Source: Spirulina subsalsa FACHB-351 | GTDB lineage: Bacteria > Cyanobacteriota > Cyanobacteriia > Cyanobacteriales > Spirulinaceae | Length of the DNA: 64,000 nucleotides | Reading direction: 5' to 3' | Assembly (NCBI RefSeq): GCF_026130165.1 | Contig: NZ_JAIHOM010000004.1 | Location: forward strand, 17,113 to 81,112 | Shown: positions 34,887 to 44,488 of the stretch, piece by piece | How the letters are laid out: every line of letters starts with the position of its first letter | How positions within the stretch are numbered: position 1 is the first letter of the stretch | Notes under the pieces: generated by a model | Told to the model about the DNA's origin: nothing | Databases searched by the model: none | The model's input: the letters and a program-made list of their open reading frames with translations, nothing else | Program-made: the position numbers and the translations under genes

Positions 34887-37256
34887 CTAAGATTGCAGTG
34901 CTTGATTATTTTGTCTATTGGGGTTGACCTTGGATTTAACGCGATGACTGCGGCTATAGTGGCTCAAGGCGACTAATGTTCCGAACAGGCTCAGGATTAG
35001 GGCAACAATCCAAGCACTGGAACTCAGAGGATGTTCAGTCAAGGTCATGGACTGGTAATAGAACACCGCCACCCAATAACCGAGTCCTGTAGTCCAAGCG
35101 GCAACAAAGATCGTCCAGCCGAGATTGGTTTCCCGATAAACTGCCGCCGTAGCTGCAACACAGGGGAAATACAACAGCACAAATAGCAAAAAGGCGATCG
35201 CCGCCGTGGTACTGCCAAACCGTTGAGACATTTGGCCAAAAGTAGTGTAATGGACTTCCTGAGTTTCGGCAGCCGTTTCTAGATCCCCGGTATCCCTCAT
35301 AATACTCATGCCAACAGGGTCAAGCACCTGATCCGCCAAATCCGCTAAGTTCTCGGGAATACTGGCAAAGGCTTCGCCAATCTCCCCCCAAAAATCAAAG
35401 GCTTCTTCCGGCTCACCTGCACCCGCTTCTTGGGCCAGTTGAGTATAGAGAGAATCCATCGTTCCCACCATCACCTCTTTAGCAAAAACCCCCGTAAACA
35501 ACCCAACCGTTGCCGGCCAATTGTCCTGTTGAATGCCCATTGGGGTAAAGACCGGAGTCACAGTACGACTAAAAGCACTGAGAATCGAGTCTTGACTATC
35601 GTGTTTACCAAAAGAACCGTCTAAACCTACGGAGTTAATCAACCCGAGGATCAGCACCATAATCACGATCATTTTCCCGGCTTTGGTGATAAAGGCTCTC
35701 AGCCGTTCCCAGCCCCGAATTAATACCCCTTTGACGGTCGGAATATGATAGGGGGGTAACTCCATGACAAATGGGGCAGCTTCTCCCTTAAACAGGGTAT
35801 TTTTCATCACATATCCCGTAAAAATCGCGGCGAGAATGCCGATAATGTAGAGAACAAAAACAACGTTTTGTCCGTTTGTGGAGAAAAAGGCTGCACAGAA
35901 TAGGGCATAGATGGGTAGACGGGCGCCACAAGACATAAAGGGATTCATGATAATGGTCATGAGGCGATCGCGCCGATTTTCTAAAGTCCGGGTGGCCATA
36001 ATCCCCGGAATATTGCAGCCAAACCCGACCATCATCGGGACAAAAGACTTACCGGGCAGTCCAATGAACCGCATCAACCGATCCATCACAAATGCTGCCC
36101 GGGCTAAATAGCCCGAGTCTTCCAAAATAGCCAAGAAGAGGAACAACAGACCAATTTGGGGGATAAAGGTTGAGGTGGTTTGAATGCCCCCACCTACACC
36201 ATCGGCTAACAAACCCCTTAACCAACCCGGAGCATTAATTTGTTCTAACAGATGGCCGGTGCCACCGATAAAAATCGCGCCAACGCCAATGTCGAAAAAG
36301 TCAATAAATGCGCCCCCGACATTAATCGCCACGAAAAACATGACATACATCACCAGCAGGAAGATCGGCAGGCCTAGCCAGCGATTGAGTACGACATGAT
36401 CAATGCGATCGCTCATGGTTTGCGTCACCACATTGGTTCGTTCCATCACGTCATTTAACACTTGACGAATCCAGCTATAGCGACTGTCGGCAATCAACAA
36501 ATCTGTATCTTCTGCCAAGGTTTGGTGAATGCGATGGCGGTGTTTGACAATCCGTCTCAGCAGGTCGTCACCCAATTCCGGCAGATGGCGGTCGTCATAT
36601 TGCAATAAGTTAAGGGCAAACCAGCGAACATTGTGTGATGGCAGGTTTTGGGCTGACAACGTTGGCATCAAATCCTCTAAGGCTTCCTCGACCACAGGGG
36701 GATAGGCCACATAACTTTGAGGGGGGGTCGGGTCTGCTAGGACCCAAGCAATAGTATCACACAACTGAGTAACTCCCTTGCCTGTATGTGCTTCTAAAGC
36801 CACTACTGGGCAGTCCAATCGCTTAGATAGTTGGTCTGGGTCAATGCGAATTTGCCGATTTTTGGCTAAATCCATCATATTCAAGGCAATAATCATGGGG
36901 ATGCCCATTTCCATAATCTGGGTCGTCAGATACAGATTACGCTCTAAGTTAGAGGCATCAACAATGTTCACGATTAAGTCAGCTTCATTAGAAACGAGAT
37001 AATCTCTAGCCACCAATTCATCGAGTCCGGTGGTGGTTTCCCCCACATCAATGGAATAAACTCCGGGTAAATCCACCACGTTGATGGTGCAAGGTTGTTT
37101 AATATTTTTGCCTTGATAGCGATAACTGCCTTCTTTGCGTTCAACGGTGACACCCGGCCAGTTGCCTACTCGTTGATTTGCCCCGGTGAGGGCATTAAAT
37201 ACGGTGGTTTTCCCACAATTGGGATTCCCCACTAATCCGATAGTTTTTTTCAGCAT
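34887..37256 (-). CDS. feoB: Ferrous iron transporter FeoB
   Basis: A 789-residue inner-membrane Fe(II) transporter. The N-terminal GTPase has G1 GNPNCGKTT (10-18), the switch with PGVTVER (34-40), G3 DLPG (62-65) and G4 NMMD near 127. The membrane part carries two Gate-type regions, with VGFGCNIPGIMATR, whose cysteine lies in the proposed ion path, and GVFAKEVMVGTMDSLYTQL. About eleven hydrophobic segments are visible. The C-terminus is basic and short. It is preceded by feoA (11 bases) and followed by feoC, the classic operon order. Confidence 0.95.
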   Translation of the reverse strand: MLKKTIGLVGNPNCGKTTVFNALTGANQRVGNWPGVTVERKEGSYRYQGKNIKQPCTINVVDLPGVYSIDVGETTTGLDELVARDYLVSNEADLIVNIVDASNLERNLYLTTQIMEMGIPMIIALNMMDLAKNRQIRIDPDQLSKRLDCPVVALEAHTGKGVTQLCDTIAWVLADPTPPQSYVAYPPVVEEALEDLMPTLSAQNLPSHNVRWFALNLLQYDDRHLPELGDDLLRRIVKHRHRIHQTLAEDTDLLIADSRYSWIRQVLNDVMERTNVVTQTMSDRIDHVVLNRWLGLPIFLLVMYVMFFVAINVGGAFIDFFDIGVGAIFIGGTGHLLEQINAPGWLRGLLADGVGGGIQTTSTFIPQIGLLFLFLAILEDSGYLARAAFVMDRLMRFIGLPGKSFVPMMVGFGCNIPGIMATRTLENRRDRLMTIIMNPFMSCGARLPIYALFCAAFFSTNGQNVVFVLYIIGILAAIFTGYVMKNTLFKGEAAPFVMELPPYHIPTVKGVLIRGWERLRAFITKAGKMIVIMVLILGLINSVGLDGSFGKHDSQDSILSAFSRTVTPVFTPMGIQQDNWPATVGLFTGVFAKEVMVGTMDSLYTQLAQEAGAGEPEEAFDFWGEIGEAFASIPENLADLADQVLDPVGMSIMRDTGDLETAAETQEVHYTTFGQMSQRFGSTTAAIAFLLFVLLYFPCVAATAAVYRETNLGWTIFVAAWTTGLGYWVAVFYYQSMTLTEHPLSSSAWIVALILSLFGTLVALSHYSRSHRVKSKVNPNRQNNQALQS

Positions 37257-37267
37257 GATAATTACCC

Positions 37268-37930
37268 CTATACGGATTGGACCACTAAAGCATCCGCTTC
37301 ATCTTTGCGTAAACTGAGCCGAAACCCCCGCACTTCAATTTCTGTCGGATCTCCCAGGGGAGCATGACGCTTAACCACAAATTCCGTCCCTGGGGTCAAT
37401 CCCATTGCCAGTAACTTCCGTTTATAGTCTGGACAACCCGGTGCATAAGACACAACTTTTAAGCTGGATCCAATGCTGGCTTTCCGCAACTTGATCCCAC
37501 TGTCTTCGTTGGATTGTTTCATGGCTAAAAATCGGCTATGGCTTGGGTTTACGCTCGTCTTAAGGGAAATGTCTGCTTTTTGCACTTGAATCTGTTGGGC
37601 TATTTTGTGTTCTAAGCCCAAACGACTCGCGTTTAGTGCCACAATGGCTGACCCTGTTCCCGTAACACTGACTACTTCGAGTTGGACTCCTGGCAGGAGT
37701 CCCATCCCCATCAAACGGTTGTTTGCTGACCCGCAGTTTAACGAAACGATTCTGATGCGATCGCCTACTTTCGTCTCGGCTAAAGAAATCTGGCAGGAGT
37801 CATCAGAGGCGATCGCCTCCGATTGATCCGGGTCAAGCTCGGTTTGACCCGATGTCTCGCTCAAATAAACAAAGGACTGCCAACGGTCTTGCCTGCGTTT
37901 GCACAGCAAATTTACAATTCGGTCATTCAT
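37268..37930 (-). CDS. feoA: FeoA, double-domain form
   Basis: A 220-residue protein containing two FeoA (SH3-like) domains instead of the usual single domain of about 75-85 residues. The first runs from SLAETKVGDRIRIVSL to ASRLGLEHKIAQQIQV, the second from LRKASIGSSLKVVSYAPGC to GFRLSLRKDEADALVV. Each has the typical LLAMGLTPG or MGMGLLPG turn. FeoA assists FeoB, probably by contacting its cytoplasmic part. First gene of the operon; a Fur-box-like stretch lies 20-45 bases upstream of the ATG (37928-37930). Confidence 0.9.
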   Translation of the reverse strand: MNDRIVNLLCKRRQDRWQSFVYLSETSGQTELDPDQSEAIASDDSCQISLAETKVGDRIRIVSLNCGSANNRLMGMGLLPGVQLEVVSVTGTGSAIVALNASRLGLEHKIAQQIQVQKADISLKTSVNPSHSRFLAMKQSNEDSGIKLRKASIGSSLKVVSYAPGCPDYKRKLLAMGLTPGTEFVVKRHAPLGDPTEIEVRGFRLSLRKDEADALVVQSV

Positions 37931-37949
37931 TGGCTTATTGAAAACCTTT

Positions 37950-37978
37950 AATACAAATTATTCTCAATAAGTATCATG
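37950..37978 (-). promoter_or_regulatory. Possible Fur box upstream of feoA
   Basis: Read on the minus strand, TGATACTTATTGAGAATAAT lies just before the feoA start. The TTGAGAATAAT part resembles half of the Fur consensus (GATAATGATAATCATTATC). Fur control of feo operons is well known. The match is partial. Confidence 0.4.
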
Positions 37979-38382
37979 AAAACCTCAAAGGTAACGGTTA
38001 CTTCCAAAAAACTTAAGAATGGGTAAAACCCCATTAAATCCCTTCTTCAACGCTATCAAGCGGCGTTGGGCGTTAAAAACAGTGCTAGGATGCCCTAAAT
38101 TTTGTTCTAGAGAACAAGTCTCATTTACTTAACAAAGATTATTATTAACTTCCGATGGGTTGAACATAGCCAAGAACCCAACCATGAGCCAGAAGTTCTC
38201 ACACCGATTGAATCTGGGCATTTTGAGGTGAGCGACCCTACTCCACTGGTGGGATGGGGAATTAATCTTGTTAAATTTCTATAACCATAAAACGACAGAG
38301 TAGAGAGCCGTTGCCCTCCACTCTATCGCCTGTTTTGGGCTAGGAAGCCCTGGCTGTAATCCGTGATTTAGCGTTAAGCCGT
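37979..38382. other. Intergenic region between feoA and rlpA
   Basis: No gene is seen. GGGCGTTAAAAACAG ... GATGCCC near 38066-38093 is weakly inverted. The hairpin ACAGAGTAGAGAGCC ... CTCCACTCTATCGC (about 38294-38331), read on the minus strand, is followed by GTCGTTTT and may end rlpA transcription. Confidence 0.35.
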
Positions 38383-39411
38383 TTAATCAATCACTTCCAC
38401 TTGAACCGGAGCAACACCGCTCCCTAACATTCCAATTGCACTCGCTGCACCCCGAGATAAATCAATAATGCGACCGCGAATAAAGGGCCCTCGGTCATTG
38501 ATGCGGACCACCACAGAGCGACCATTATTTAAGTTCGTCACCCGAACTTGTGTCCCAAAAGGTAACGTCCGGTGAGCAGCCGTTAAAGCGTTTTGATTAA
38601 ACCGCTCTCCGCTTGCACTCCGACGACCATGGAATCCTGGACCATACCAAGAGGCCATCCCCTGATATTGTCCATTAATCCGCCCTACAGCGACCCGTTG
38701 AGCCGGACGCACGGAACGAGCGGCACGAGTGGGACGCATTTGCACATCTCCCGCACTGAGGGGAGCAGCGCCTCCCACCAGACGACGCAAGCGATTTGTC
38801 GCTTGTAGTGCGTCTTGATCCCAGTTCTCGGTACTATCGGGTAACTGGGTTTGACGGTCCACTCTCACCAATTCGGTTTCACCCGCTTTGATGATGTAGG
38901 CTTCCTGTTCGGCATTCCACGCTAAGGTAATAGAAGATGCTTCTTCCGGTGACATTTGGTTAATGCGGTCTGCGACCAGCGTAGCGCGCCAAACGGGGTC
39001 TTCATTGGATTGATTAACCTGTAGCCCTTGACCCTGACGGATTTGTTCAGGAGTCAAGAAACTCGGCGTTAAACTCTTAGCGGCAACATTCGCAGAGTCA
39101 GTCCCCACAAAGGTTAGGAGGGGAATACGACGCACATACAAGGTGGCGCCTTGGGATTCTCCCACCGCATGGGGGAAAATTGTGGTCAAGCTGCCTCTGT
39201 TCCCCGAGATTTGGGAATCACTAGCGGCAATTTCCTCAGCAGTCTGAGCGAGGTAAACAGAATCCCCATACAATTCTGCTAGGGCGGCTTCTGTTCCTTC
39301 AATCCCAACGGGGACGACTGGCTCAGAGGCATTGACGTTATAGGGAACAGCCGCACTCAGCGCGGTGCTGAGGACGGTGGCAGTTAGGCTAGACCAGAGT
39401 TGTTGATTCAT
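38383..39411 (-). CDS. RlpA-like septal ring / lytic transglycosylase-fold protein
   Basis: A 342-residue exported protein. The N-terminus ([20 protein letters not shown]) looks like a signal peptide. The middle (70-240) is cyanobacteria-specific and unassigned. The last 95 residues form the RlpA double-psi beta-barrel: [20 protein letters not shown], then [16 protein letters not shown] and [17 protein letters not shown], with the catalytic Asp in NDRGP. RlpA proteins cut or bind denuded glycan at division sites. It is divergent from purM with 438 bases between. No SPOR domain is present. Confidence 0.85.
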   Translation of the reverse strand: MNQQLWSSLTATVLSTALSAAVPYNVNASEPVVPVGIEGTEAALAELYGDSVYLAQTAEEIAASDSQISGNRGSLTTIFPHAVGESQGATLYVRRIPLLTFVGTDSANVAAKSLTPSFLTPEQIRQGQGLQVNQSNEDPVWRATLVADRINQMSPEEASSITLAWNAEQEAYIIKAGETELVRVDRQTQLPDSTENWDQDALQATNRLRRLVGGAAPLSAGDVQMRPTRAARSVRPAQRVAVGRINGQYQGMASWYGPGFHGRRSASGERFNQNALTAAHRTLPFGTQVRVTNLNNGRSVVVRINDRGPFIRGRIIDLSRGAASAIGMLGSGVAPVQVEVID

Positions 39412-39849
39412 AGGCTTTTTCAGGTACTAGGCTGTTGACTCACAGGGGGTAATGTTGGACGCTCTAACGGGGGTCGTTCTAACGTTTACGCTTCTGTGTT
39501 GTCTTGACCGACGCGGCACTGAGCGAGGGGGGAAAGACAAGCAACAACTTGTTGACTGATGAAAGGTGTTTCTATGTGCGAGAACTGACACAGATTAGCA
39601 TGAAGTTTTGTAATGAACATCCGTAAGGGAGGGGGGATCGTGAGTCCTCACCCCTGCCAAATTTGACCCTTGGCGGGGTGAACTCTTAGTCAGGTCAAGG
39701 GTTGAAAGGTTTAATAGCTTTTGGGTTATATTTAAAAAACTAAAGCTTTTCTGTAGAAGTTGATTTTTTTTAAATCAATAGCGGGAAAATCAGCATTAAA
39801 TCGCAAGATGGACAGGCGAAAAGAATCAATTGCAAGGTGAACGAGGATT
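39412..39849. other. Divergent leader region between rlpA and purM
   Basis: The region holds a strong hairpin, TCACCCC-T-GCCAA (39647-39660) with TTGGCGGGGTGA (39670-39681), twelve pairs with one bulged T. It could lie in either leader. AT-rich DNA at 39715-39780 fits a purM promoter. I looked for a c-di-AMP riboswitch upstream of rlpA and did not find its core. Confidence 0.4.
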
Positions 39850-40872
39850 ATGGATTATCGAGCAGCAGGGGTTGATGTGGAAGCAGGACGCTCTTTTGTG
39901 GAGCGTATTCGTCAATCGGTGGAGAGTACCCAACGGCCAGAGGTTTTGGGTCAGTTGGGAGGATTTGCAGGGTGTTTTGCCTTACCGACGGGGTATCAGA
40001 ATCCGGTTTTAGTGTCGGGGACCGATGGGGTGGGAACGAAGCTGAAAATTGCCCAAGCGGTGAATGTTCATCACACGGTGGGGATTGATTTGGTGGCTAT
40101 GTGTGTGAATGATATTCTCACGCTGGGGGCTGAACCTCTATTTTTTTTGGATTATTTAGCGACGGGGAAGTTGAATCCGGAGCAGTTGGCGGAGGTGGTG
40201 GCTGGAATTGCGGAAGGCTGTCGTCAGAGTGGCTGCGCGATTTTGGGGGGAGAAACGGCGGAAATGCCGGGGTTTTATCCGGTGGGGGAGTATGATTTAG
40301 CAGGGTTTTGTGTGGGGATTGTGGAACGGGAGCGGATTTTAGGGGGTTCTCGGGTTGAGTTGGGGGATATTGCGATCGCACTTCCCAGTCAAGGAGTCCA
40401 CAGTAATGGTTTTTCCTTGGTGCGCAAAATCATTGAGACGAAGCGGTTAAGCTGGTCTGATTGTCCCCCGGCCTTGGGGGGTGCCAGTTTGGGGGAAATC
40501 TTCCTTACCCCGACTCGCATCTATGTACAGCCGATTCTCAGTGCTTTACGGTCTGGGGTGGATATTCACGGCATGGCTCATATTACTGGGGGAGGACTGC
40601 CGGAAAATCTCCCCCGTTGTGTACAGGAGCATCAAGGGGTGAAAATTGAGCGAAACGCTTGGTCTATTCCCCCTCTATTTGAATGGTTGGCTCAAATGGG
40701 GGATGTTTCTGAAGCGGCGATGTTTGAAACGTTCAATATGGGGGTGGGTTTTGTGGTCATTGTACCCCCCCGTGAGGTGGAATCGGCGATCGCCCATTTT
40801 CAATCCCATCATCTTTCGGCTTTTGTTCTCGGGGAAGTCATTCCAGGCAACCGGAATCTGGTTATCAATTAG
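39850..40872 (+). CDS. purM: Phosphoribosylformylglycinamidine cyclo-ligase
   Basis: A 340-residue enzyme (AIR synthetase) that closes the imidazole ring in purine synthesis using ATP. It begins [20 protein letters not shown], the usual PurM start, followed by [16 protein letters not shown] with the ATP-binding Asp/Gly loop, [20 protein letters not shown] and [12 protein letters not shown]. The C-terminal domain has [13 protein letters not shown] and [11 protein letters not shown]. All landmarks and length are normal. An alternative ATG at 39830 lies in a different frame. Start supported by AGGTGAACGAGG just upstream. Confidence 0.96.
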   Translation: MDYRAAGVDVEAGRSFVERIRQSVESTQRPEVLGQLGGFAGCFALPTGYQNPVLVSGTDGVGTKLKIAQAVNVHHTVGIDLVAMCVNDILTLGAEPLFFLDYLATGKLNPEQLAEVVAGIAEGCRQSGCAILGGETAEMPGFYPVGEYDLAGFCVGIVERERILGGSRVELGDIAIALPSQGVHSNGFSLVRKIIETKRLSWSDCPPALGGASLGEIFLTPTRIYVQPILSALRSGVDIHGMAHITGGGLPENLPRCVQEHQGVKIERNAWSIPPLFEWLAQMGDVSEAAMFETFNMGVGFVVIVPPREVESAIAHFQSHHLSAFVLGEVIPGNRNLVIN

Positions 40873-40914
40873 GGCTTGCTGTACGCGAAGCGTGCCGTTA
40901 GGCATATAACTCTA

Positions 40915-40985
40915 CTCGTGGGGCTAGGGAATTGATAATTGATAATTGATAATTGTCAATTGTCAATTGTCAATTGATAATTTCT
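40915..40985. repeat. Heptamer tandem repeat (AATTGATA / AATTGTC)
   Basis: After a copy of the dispersed TAGGGCTTGCTG ... TACGCGAAGCGTGCCG repeat (40871-40905), the gap holds three AATTGAT-type heptamers followed by four AATTGTC units and a C-rich tail. The two halves are mutually inverted and could form a hairpin between the convergent purM and binding-protein genes. Confidence 0.7.
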
Positions 40986-40996
40986 CCCCCGCTCCC

Positions 40997-41911
40997 CTAA
41001 TTTCTCCCCAATACCTGAATTTTTTGTAAAAAATCATGGGCAACCATGGCGGGATCTTGTTGTTTTCCTGTCACTTCATAATTCAGATCCTGCATAATAG
41101 AATCTGTGATTTGCGTGGTGATATTATCTAAAATATCCTCAAGTTCTGGGTGTTTTTTTAACACATTGGCCCGCACCACGGGAGCGACTTGATAGGGGGG
41201 GAAAAAGTTTTTATCATCCTGTAACATGACCAACTTAAACGCGCTAATTTCGCCATCGGTACTAGAACCCACGGCGACATGAGCATCCCCTGACATTAAG
41301 GTGCTGTAGCGAAATTCAGGGGAAACGGCAAGATAATCCTTGAGGGTAAAAGGGCCATAGACTTCCTCAATGCCGGGTAAACCGTCCTCCTTTTCTTGGA
41401 ATTCTGGCGGCCCCACCATAACTAAGCGATCTGCTTGGGCAACCAGATCAGAAAGGGTGGTGATCCCATAATCTTGGGACTTTTGGGGAGTCATCACTAG
41501 CGCCTGGGTGTTACTCATGGGAGAGGGCGCTAACCAGATTAAATTAAACTGCTCTTGATAACTTTCTTTCACCGTTTCATAAACCACTTGGCGATCGCTA
41601 TTGCCGGGCAATTTCAACACACTTAATAAAGCGGTTCCTGTATATTCCGGGTATAAATCGACTTCGCCTCGGGTTAAACTATTGTGGGCGGCGGTGGTGC
41701 CGGGTAAATTTAAATGGCGTTCTACCGTGAAACCGTGATCTTCTAACGCTAAAGCATACATTTCTCCTAAAATCCACTGTTCGGCAACATTCTTAGAGCC
41801 TACCCTAATCACCATCTCCCGGCTGCTGGGGAGATTATTACAGGCGATCGCAATCCAGAACGTGATAACAGCAAGGATGAAGGGCAACAGCCAAGAGCGA
41901 AGACGAAACAT
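40997..41911 (-). CDS. Glycine betaine/choline-type ABC transporter binding lipoprotein
   Basis: From the ATG at 41911 the protein has 304 residues; an upstream ATG at 41950 would add a poor extension before the signal peptide. The signal (LLPFILAVITFWIAIAC) ends in a lipobox with a cysteine, so it is membrane-anchored. The mature part is a ProX/OpuAC-type quaternary-amine binding protein: IRVGSKNVAEQWILGEMYA, then GEVDLYPEYTGTAL and VAVGSSTDGEIS, wording typical of this family. It should capture osmoprotectants outside the membrane. No permease or ATPase gene is adjacent, so partners must lie elsewhere. Confidence 0.85.
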   Translation of the reverse strand: MFRLRSWLLPFILAVITFWIAIACNNLPSSREMVIRVGSKNVAEQWILGEMYALALEDHGFTVERHLNLPGTTAAHNSLTRGEVDLYPEYTGTALLSVLKLPGNSDRQVVYETVKESYQEQFNLIWLAPSPMSNTQALVMTPQKSQDYGITTLSDLVAQADRLVMVGPPEFQEKEDGLPGIEEVYGPFTLKDYLAVSPEFRYSTLMSGDAHVAVGSSTDGEISAFKLVMLQDDKNFFPPYQVAPVVRANVLKKHPELEDILDNITTQITDSIMQDLNYEVTGKQQDPAMVAHDFLQKIQVLGRN

Positions 41912-42031
41912 AATGAAATGTGGATAAATTAATCCTTTAGCTTTTCTCATTGTGACATACTCCCTGGGGGACGTAGTGCGACAGGATGCCGTAAGCTAGG
42001 ATTATCTTGCCTCTCAATGTGAACAAGCATC

Positions 42032-43510
42032 ATGGCTACAGCGACTCCTCTCCTAAACTACATCAATGGTCAGTGGTACCCCTCCGAGAGTAAAGACACC
42101 CTAGAGGTTCGGAATCCTGCGACGGCAGACTTGTTGAATTATGTTCCCCTCGGCACGGTGGGAGATGTTCACCGGGCGACAGAAGCGGCGGCGAGGGCTT
42201 TTGTCACGTGGCGACGAGTACCGGCCACGGAACGCATTCAGTATTTATTTAAGCTGAAAATCTTGCTAGAAACCCATCTCGATGAATTGTGCCGTTTAAT
42301 TACCCTCGAATGTGGCAAAACCTTAACAGAGTCGCGGGGGGAGTGGCAACGAGCCATTGAAAATGTGGAGGTGGCCTGTGGGATTCCCTTGTTAATGCAA
42401 GGATACAATTCTGAAGATATTGCTCGGGGCATTGATGAGATCATGATTCGTCAACCCTTGGGGGTGACGGCCATTATTGCCCCGTTTAACTTTCCCGGGA
42501 TGATCCCTTTTTGGTTTTTACCCTATGCGATCGCCTGTGGCAATACTGTTGTCATTAAACCCTCGGAAAAAGTCCCCCTCACCATGCAGCGTACCCTTGA
42601 ACTCCTCGCTGAAACGGGACTGCCGGCCGGGGTGGTGAATTTGGTCAATGGGGCGAAAACGGTAGTCGATGCCATCTTAGAACATCCCACCATCCGGGCG
42701 ATTAGTTTTGTGGGATCTTCCCCGGTGGCTAAATATGTCTATGGGAAAGCGGCCACTCACGGGAAGCGGGTACAGTGTCAAGGGGGAGCGAAAAATCCGA
42801 TTATTATTTTCCCCGATGCCGACCCCAATTTAACCCCCAAAATTGCCGCCGATAGTGCCTTTGGTTGTGCTGGACAGCGTTGTTTAGCGGCCTCTCTCGC
42901 GGTGACGGTGGGGGAAGCGCGGGATTGGTTTATTGATGCCATGACGGACGTGGCCGAAACCCGTATTGTGGGGGATGGTTTAAATCCCGAGGTGCAAATG
43001 GGGCCGGTGATTACTCCTCAAAGTCAAGCTAGAATTGAACAACTTATAGAACAAGGGATCGCTGAGGGAGCGACTCCTGTAGTAGATGGTCGTCATCCTC
43101 AGATTTCGGGTTATGAACAGGGCAATTTTATCCGGCCAACCCTGTTAACAAATGTGCAACCGGACAGTATCTTAGCGCAAACGGAAATTTTCGGTCCGGT
43201 GTTAGGGATTGTGGAAGTGGATCGCTTGGAAACAGCCCTAGAATGGGTCAATGGCGGACAATGGGGCAATATGGCTTGTATTTTTACCCAAAGTGGTGCG
43301 ATCGCCCGTCAATTTCGCTATGAGGCTGAAGCGGGTAACATTGGGATTAATATTGGGGTAGCTGCACCGATGGCCTTTTTCCCTTTTAGTGGTTGGAAAG
43401 AGAGCTTTTTTGGGGATTTACATGGTCAAGGAAAACACGCGGTTGAGTTTTTCACTCAAACTAAAGTCGTCGTTGAACGCTGGTTTGAGGATTGGAGTCG
43501 GTCGTTTTAA
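42032..43510 (+). CDS. mmsA: CoA-acylating methylmalonate-semialdehyde dehydrogenase
   Basis: A 492-residue aldehyde dehydrogenase. The closest match is the MmsA group: [20 protein letters not shown], then IKPSEKVPL and [12 protein letters not shown], with [15 protein letters not shown]. The catalytic cysteine lies in [12 protein letters not shown] (about 283-294). This group oxidises methylmalonate or malonate semialdehyde to propionyl-CoA or acetyl-CoA with NAD and CoA, in valine or inositol breakdown. Whether the cyanobacterium uses it so is unknown. The ORF ends TAA at 43508-43510, overlapping the next gene's ATG. Confidence 0.85.
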   Translation: MATATPLLNYINGQWYPSESKDTLEVRNPATADLLNYVPLGTVGDVHRATEAAARAFVTWRRVPATERIQYLFKLKILLETHLDELCRLITLECGKTLTESRGEWQRAIENVEVACGIPLLMQGYNSEDIARGIDEIMIRQPLGVTAIIAPFNFPGMIPFWFLPYAIACGNTVVIKPSEKVPLTMQRTLELLAETGLPAGVVNLVNGAKTVVDAILEHPTIRAISFVGSSPVAKYVYGKAATHGKRVQCQGGAKNPIIIFPDADPNLTPKIAADSAFGCAGQRCLAASLAVTVGEARDWFIDAMTDVAETRIVGDGLNPEVQMGPVITPQSQARIEQLIEQGIAEGATPVVDGRHPQISGYEQGNFIRPTLLTNVQPDSILAQTEIFGPVLGIVEVDRLETALEWVNGGQWGNMACIFTQSGAIARQFRYEAEAGNIGINIGVAAPMAFFPFSGWKESFFGDLHGQGKHAVEFFTQTKVVVERWFEDWSRSF

Positions 43511-44298
43511 TGTCCTTAAACCTAGCGCAATTCGCCTATACCAACCGTTTACGACGTTTACCCCCAGAACATAAGTTAGGGTTTGCGATCGCCCTTTTTA
43601 TCCTAGGGTACACCGCACCGCCCCCCATCCAGTGGCTCATTACCCTCTGGGTGGGAGTGTGGATTGTGGTGTATGGGGGAATTCCCCTGTCAGTGTACGG
43701 AAAATTATTAAGTCTGCCCTTGGGATTTGGGGTGTTGAGTTTACCCCCCTTAGTCCTCAGTGGGGTGTCTCTCTCCCAAATCTCAGAAATACAGGAGGAC
43801 ATCTGGCAAGGGTTTTTCTTGGGGGGATTTTACCTCTATCTTAGCCAACAGGGACTCCAACAGGCCGGGGAAATGCTCAGTCGTGCGATCGCCCTCACCT
43901 CCTGTTTATACTTTATCCTCCTCACCATCCCCCTCCTTGAAATCATTCGCCTTTTACAAAAACTAAGGTGTCCCTCCTTAATTCTCGACTTATTGTTATT
44001 AATGTATCGCTTTATTTTCCTTTTAATGGACACAGCTAATGAGCTAATTCTAGCACAAAATGCCCGCTTTGGCTACCATTCTTTTAACCGCAGTTTACAC
44101 AGTTTAGGATTATTAATAACTCAACTATTACACCGCACCCTAGAGAACTATCGCGCTTCAGTATTAGGGTTACAATCCCGAGGATTTAACGGAGAATTTC
44201 GGGTATTACATCAGCGCCGATATTCCCCCAATTTACGGTATAGTATCGAAGCCGTTTTAGGACTGGTCTTAATCATTTTAGCCACCCTGAAACTGTAA
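43510..44298 (+). CDS. cbiQ: CbiQ-like ECF transporter transmembrane protein
   Basis: From the ATG at 43510 the protein has 262 residues, sharing one base with the mmsA stop (TAATG), a sign of translational coupling. An upstream GTG-type start at 43492 would overlap further. It is a six-segment membrane protein of the CbiQ/EcfT family: YRFIFLLMDTANELILAQNA, then HRTLENYRASVLGLQSRGFN, where SRG resembles the coupling motif that contacts the ATPases. The family forms the T component of cobalt or nickel ECF importers. CbiM and CbiO are not adjacent, and pairing with an aldehyde dehydrogenase is odd. Substrate is inferred only by family. Confidence 0.78.
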   Translation: MSLNLAQFAYTNRLRRLPPEHKLGFAIALFILGYTAPPPIQWLITLWVGVWIVVYGGIPLSVYGKLLSLPLGFGVLSLPPLVLSGVSLSQISEIQEDIWQGFFLGGFYLYLSQQGLQQAGEMLSRAIALTSCLYFILLTIPLLEIIRLLQKLRCPSLILDLLLLMYRFIFLLMDTANELILAQNARFGYHSFNRSLHSLGLLITQLLHRTLENYRASVLGLQSRGFNGEFRVLHQRRYSPNLRYSIEAVLGLVLIILATLKL

Positions 44299-44300
44299 AG

Positions 44301-44488
44301 AGTTTCTGGGTTGGGGGAGCAAAGAAACTGGGTTTTAGGGATGCTATAGCGGGAAAAAAGTCAGAGCAAGAAACCTAATTTCAAGTTGAACAGTAGAAAC
44401 CGGGTTTTTGAGAGCGTTTAGAAGGAAAACGAGAGGATGAACCCAACCCGGTTTCTGGATTAGCTGGCGATTAGAAACCGGGTTTTTG
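44301..44488 (+). repeat. Diverged copy of the 150-bp GAAACCGGGTTT repeat, left of the orphan gene
   Basis: The stretch contains AGTTTCTGGGTTGGGGGAGC (compare 45833), the segment with GTTGAACAGTAGAAACCGGG and GGATTAGCTGGCGATTAG found again in each unit at 45478-45875. It runs into the 3' end of the minus-strand gene, whose last five codons (QKPGF) and stop are encoded by the repeat. Confidence 0.85.

Noticed and set aside
39412..39740. c-di-AMP riboswitch upstream of rlpA
   Set aside because: rlpA is a known target elsewhere, but I could not find the conserved core on the minus strand; only a GC-rich hairpin is present.
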